Shown here: piece by piece, positions 15,201 through 15,284 of the stretch
Position numbering within the stretch: position 1 is the stretch's first letter
Layout: each line of letters starts with the position of its first letter
From: Caldilineales bacterium
GTDB lineage: Bacteria; Chloroflexota; Anaerolineae; JAAEKA01
Length of the DNA stretch: 15,284 nucleotides
Direction of reading: 5' to 3'
Assembly (NCBI GenBank): GCA_021463315.1
Contig: JAJTXO010000038.1
Coordinates: forward strand, 1-15,284
The notes under the pieces: generated by a model
The model's database searches: none
The model's input: only the letters and a program-made list of their open reading frames with translations
What the model was told of the DNA's origin: nothing
Translations under genes and position numbers: made by a program

Positions 15201-15284
15201 GACCACCAGCTCCGGTTGGAAGAGCCAAGCTGTGTCCTTGCCCTTCTTCGGCTCTTGCTGGCCGTTGACCAAGAAGAGGGTGAC
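12249..15284 (-). CDS. drmA: DISARM helicase DrmA, partial (5' end outside window)
   Basis: DrmA is the SF2 helicase of DISARM. The frame stays open to the last base of the window, and the codons before the TTG at 15272 read VTLF, continuing to LVNGQQ, which matches the inside of family members; so the TTG is not the start. Counting from that TTG, the visible 1007 residues hold Walker A FPTGGGKTE (287-295), DELH (543-546), motif III STAT (583-586) and motifs V/VI ATNMVSVGVDVS and QASSRVGR (796-803). A Cys cluster (CPWC 407-410, C436, C443) suggests a zinc ribbon between the RecA lobes' motifs. Two Pro/Ser-rich inserts (about 143-165 and 258-280) are coded by tandem repeats. Usual length is about 1,150-1,350 residues, so roughly 150 or more are missing. 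The stop overlaps drmB as ATGA. Confidence 0.92.
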   Translation of the reverse strand, partial: VTLFLVNGQQEPKKGKDTAWLFQPELVVEAPDSAAIFQRRPLPQADPDPEQQAMAMRYRRQVEFAVGHGVAVEADLAPDAWNRAVRLRTVVAPTYELGQTLPRDVPGLTLDMQTLSQVPDGHFAAHLAPLSAAYATWISHQSALIPPASAGFSPVPPSSSEFPSADPSLTPYRDVAQAALAQARRTLARIEAGIALLDADPQAAEAFRFANQAMALQRTHTVAAARVRQGQPADRETIDQPANRSWRTFQLAFLLLNLPALATPTHPERTLSDRSPLPASSDHALADLLWFPTGGGKTEAYLGVAAFAMAIRRLQGEMGGRSGHAGVAVLMRYTLRLLTLQQFQRAAALICACEHIRRSQPALWGDEPFRLGLWVGQRSTPNWTKDAAEAVKQLRHSGHFSGGTPYQLTNCPWCGAPINPGQHIEVTRFEHGAGRTVIYCGDPLGQCEFSKRRSPSEGIPALVVDEEIYRRLPTLLIATVDKFAQMPWNGRTAMLFGQVDGYCERHGYRSPEVQDTDTHPAKASLGLPQARTLPAQRLRPPDLVIQDELHLISGPLGTLVGLYETAVDQLASWQVDGVQVRPKVIASTATVRRAAGQVHSLFLRQVEIFPPPGLDAGDNFFAHQAPPSQAHPGRRYLGIYAPGVRHKTALIRTYTAYLAAAQKLYQEYGRDADPWMTLVGYFNALRDLGGMRRAVDDSISARLHRMDRRGLARRLLSPYAVKELTSRLSAADIPAILDRLETPFDPAAEAARRQSKGEDSARFPIDVLLATNMVSVGVDVSRLGLMVVAGQPKTTAEYIQASSRVGRHFPGLVCAVYNWTRPRDISHYERFGHYHATFYQNIEALSVTPFSAGAINRGLSAVLASLVRLQNLCYNDNAAAGRFNRHDPLVQAAVEQIAWRASQLEGNDTEAFVRAALAKRLDKWQAQASAGVGARLGYQTQLDGATLGLLQAPGDGPWQTFTCLNSLRDVEPTVNLILDDYGMERDECRAWQGETAASPSPGIAPAEEVEQ
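14448..14466. repeat. 7-bp tandem repeat inside drmA
   Basis: AGCGGGG is repeated twice perfectly (14448-14454, 14455-14461) and a third partial copy follows. It codes for part of a Pro/Ser-rich loop just before Walker A. The unit is not a multiple of three. Confidence 0.7.
14484..14511 (+). other. G-quadruplex motif on the drmA template strand
   Basis: Five G-runs of three or more (GGGG-T-GGG-T-GGGGG-TAGCAA-GGG-C-GGGG) with short loops fit the canonical quadruplex pattern. Since drmA is on the minus strand, this G-rich strand is its template. Confidence 0.6.
14798..14827. repeat. 10-bp tandem repeat (three imperfect copies) inside drmA
   Basis: GGAACTCAGA, GGAACTCGGA and GGAACTGGAG lie head to tail. 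On the coding strand they give the PVPPSSSEFPS segment (about residues 150-160). Each added or lost unit would shift the drmA frame. Confidence 0.75.

Noticed and set aside
15270..15272. TTG as start codon of drmA
   Set aside because: The frame is open upstream to the window edge and the upstream residues (VTLF-L) continue the family sequence, so the true start is outside the window.
1..15284. CRISPR array
   Set aside because: No regularly spaced direct repeats of 23-40 bp with unique spacers were seen.

Overview
The window is high-GC DNA, rich in GGCCGGC-type words, from a bacterium. Its codon use and gene content resemble Chloroflexota (Anaerolineae/Caldilineae-like), but that assignment is an inference and no phylogenetic marker gene is present.

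Three blocks are visible. (1) 1-3468 is the right end of an integrated mobile element on the + strand. It holds a tightly packed, translationally coupled chain of small genes (a terminase-small-subunit-like HTH protein, a 27-residue membrane peptide, three tandem paralogues with a shared N-terminal motif, and several orphans), then a tyrosine integrase, and ends in a displaced 3' half of tRNA-Gln(CUG) that marks the attachment site. A strong hairpin terminator, probably the original tRNA terminator, follows at once. A perfect 20-bp inverted repeat sits inside the first small gene. (2) 3517-5864 is host-side sequence with a tandem-GNAT acetyltransferase, a HigBA/Gp49-type toxin-antitoxin locus whose toxin gene has an internal deletion plus frame change while its promoter, operator-like palindrome and antitoxin are intact, and a small HTH-like gene with its own promoter. 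(3) 5865-15284 is a large antiphage-defence operon on the minus strand.

The operon reads drmA (partial, its 5' end is beyond the window) - drmB - drmC - mcrB - mcrC. The first three are the DISARM core: an SF2 helicase, a DUF1998 protein and a phospholipase-D-like protein, joined by ATGA and TGATG stop/start overlaps. McrB (AAA+ GTPase with a probable PUA/EVE-like base reader) and McrC (PD-(D/E)xK nuclease) follow after 45 bp and 5 bp gaps, so all five genes look co-transcribed. No DNA methyltransferase is visible in the window.

A DISARM core fused at operon level to a modification-dependent McrBC module is the most notable content. Such an architecture could attack both unmodified phage DNA (DISARM) and modified phage DNA (McrBC), and raises the question of how self-DNA is spared. 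The block lies beside a tRNA integration site and a decayed toxin-antitoxin locus, as expected of a defence island.
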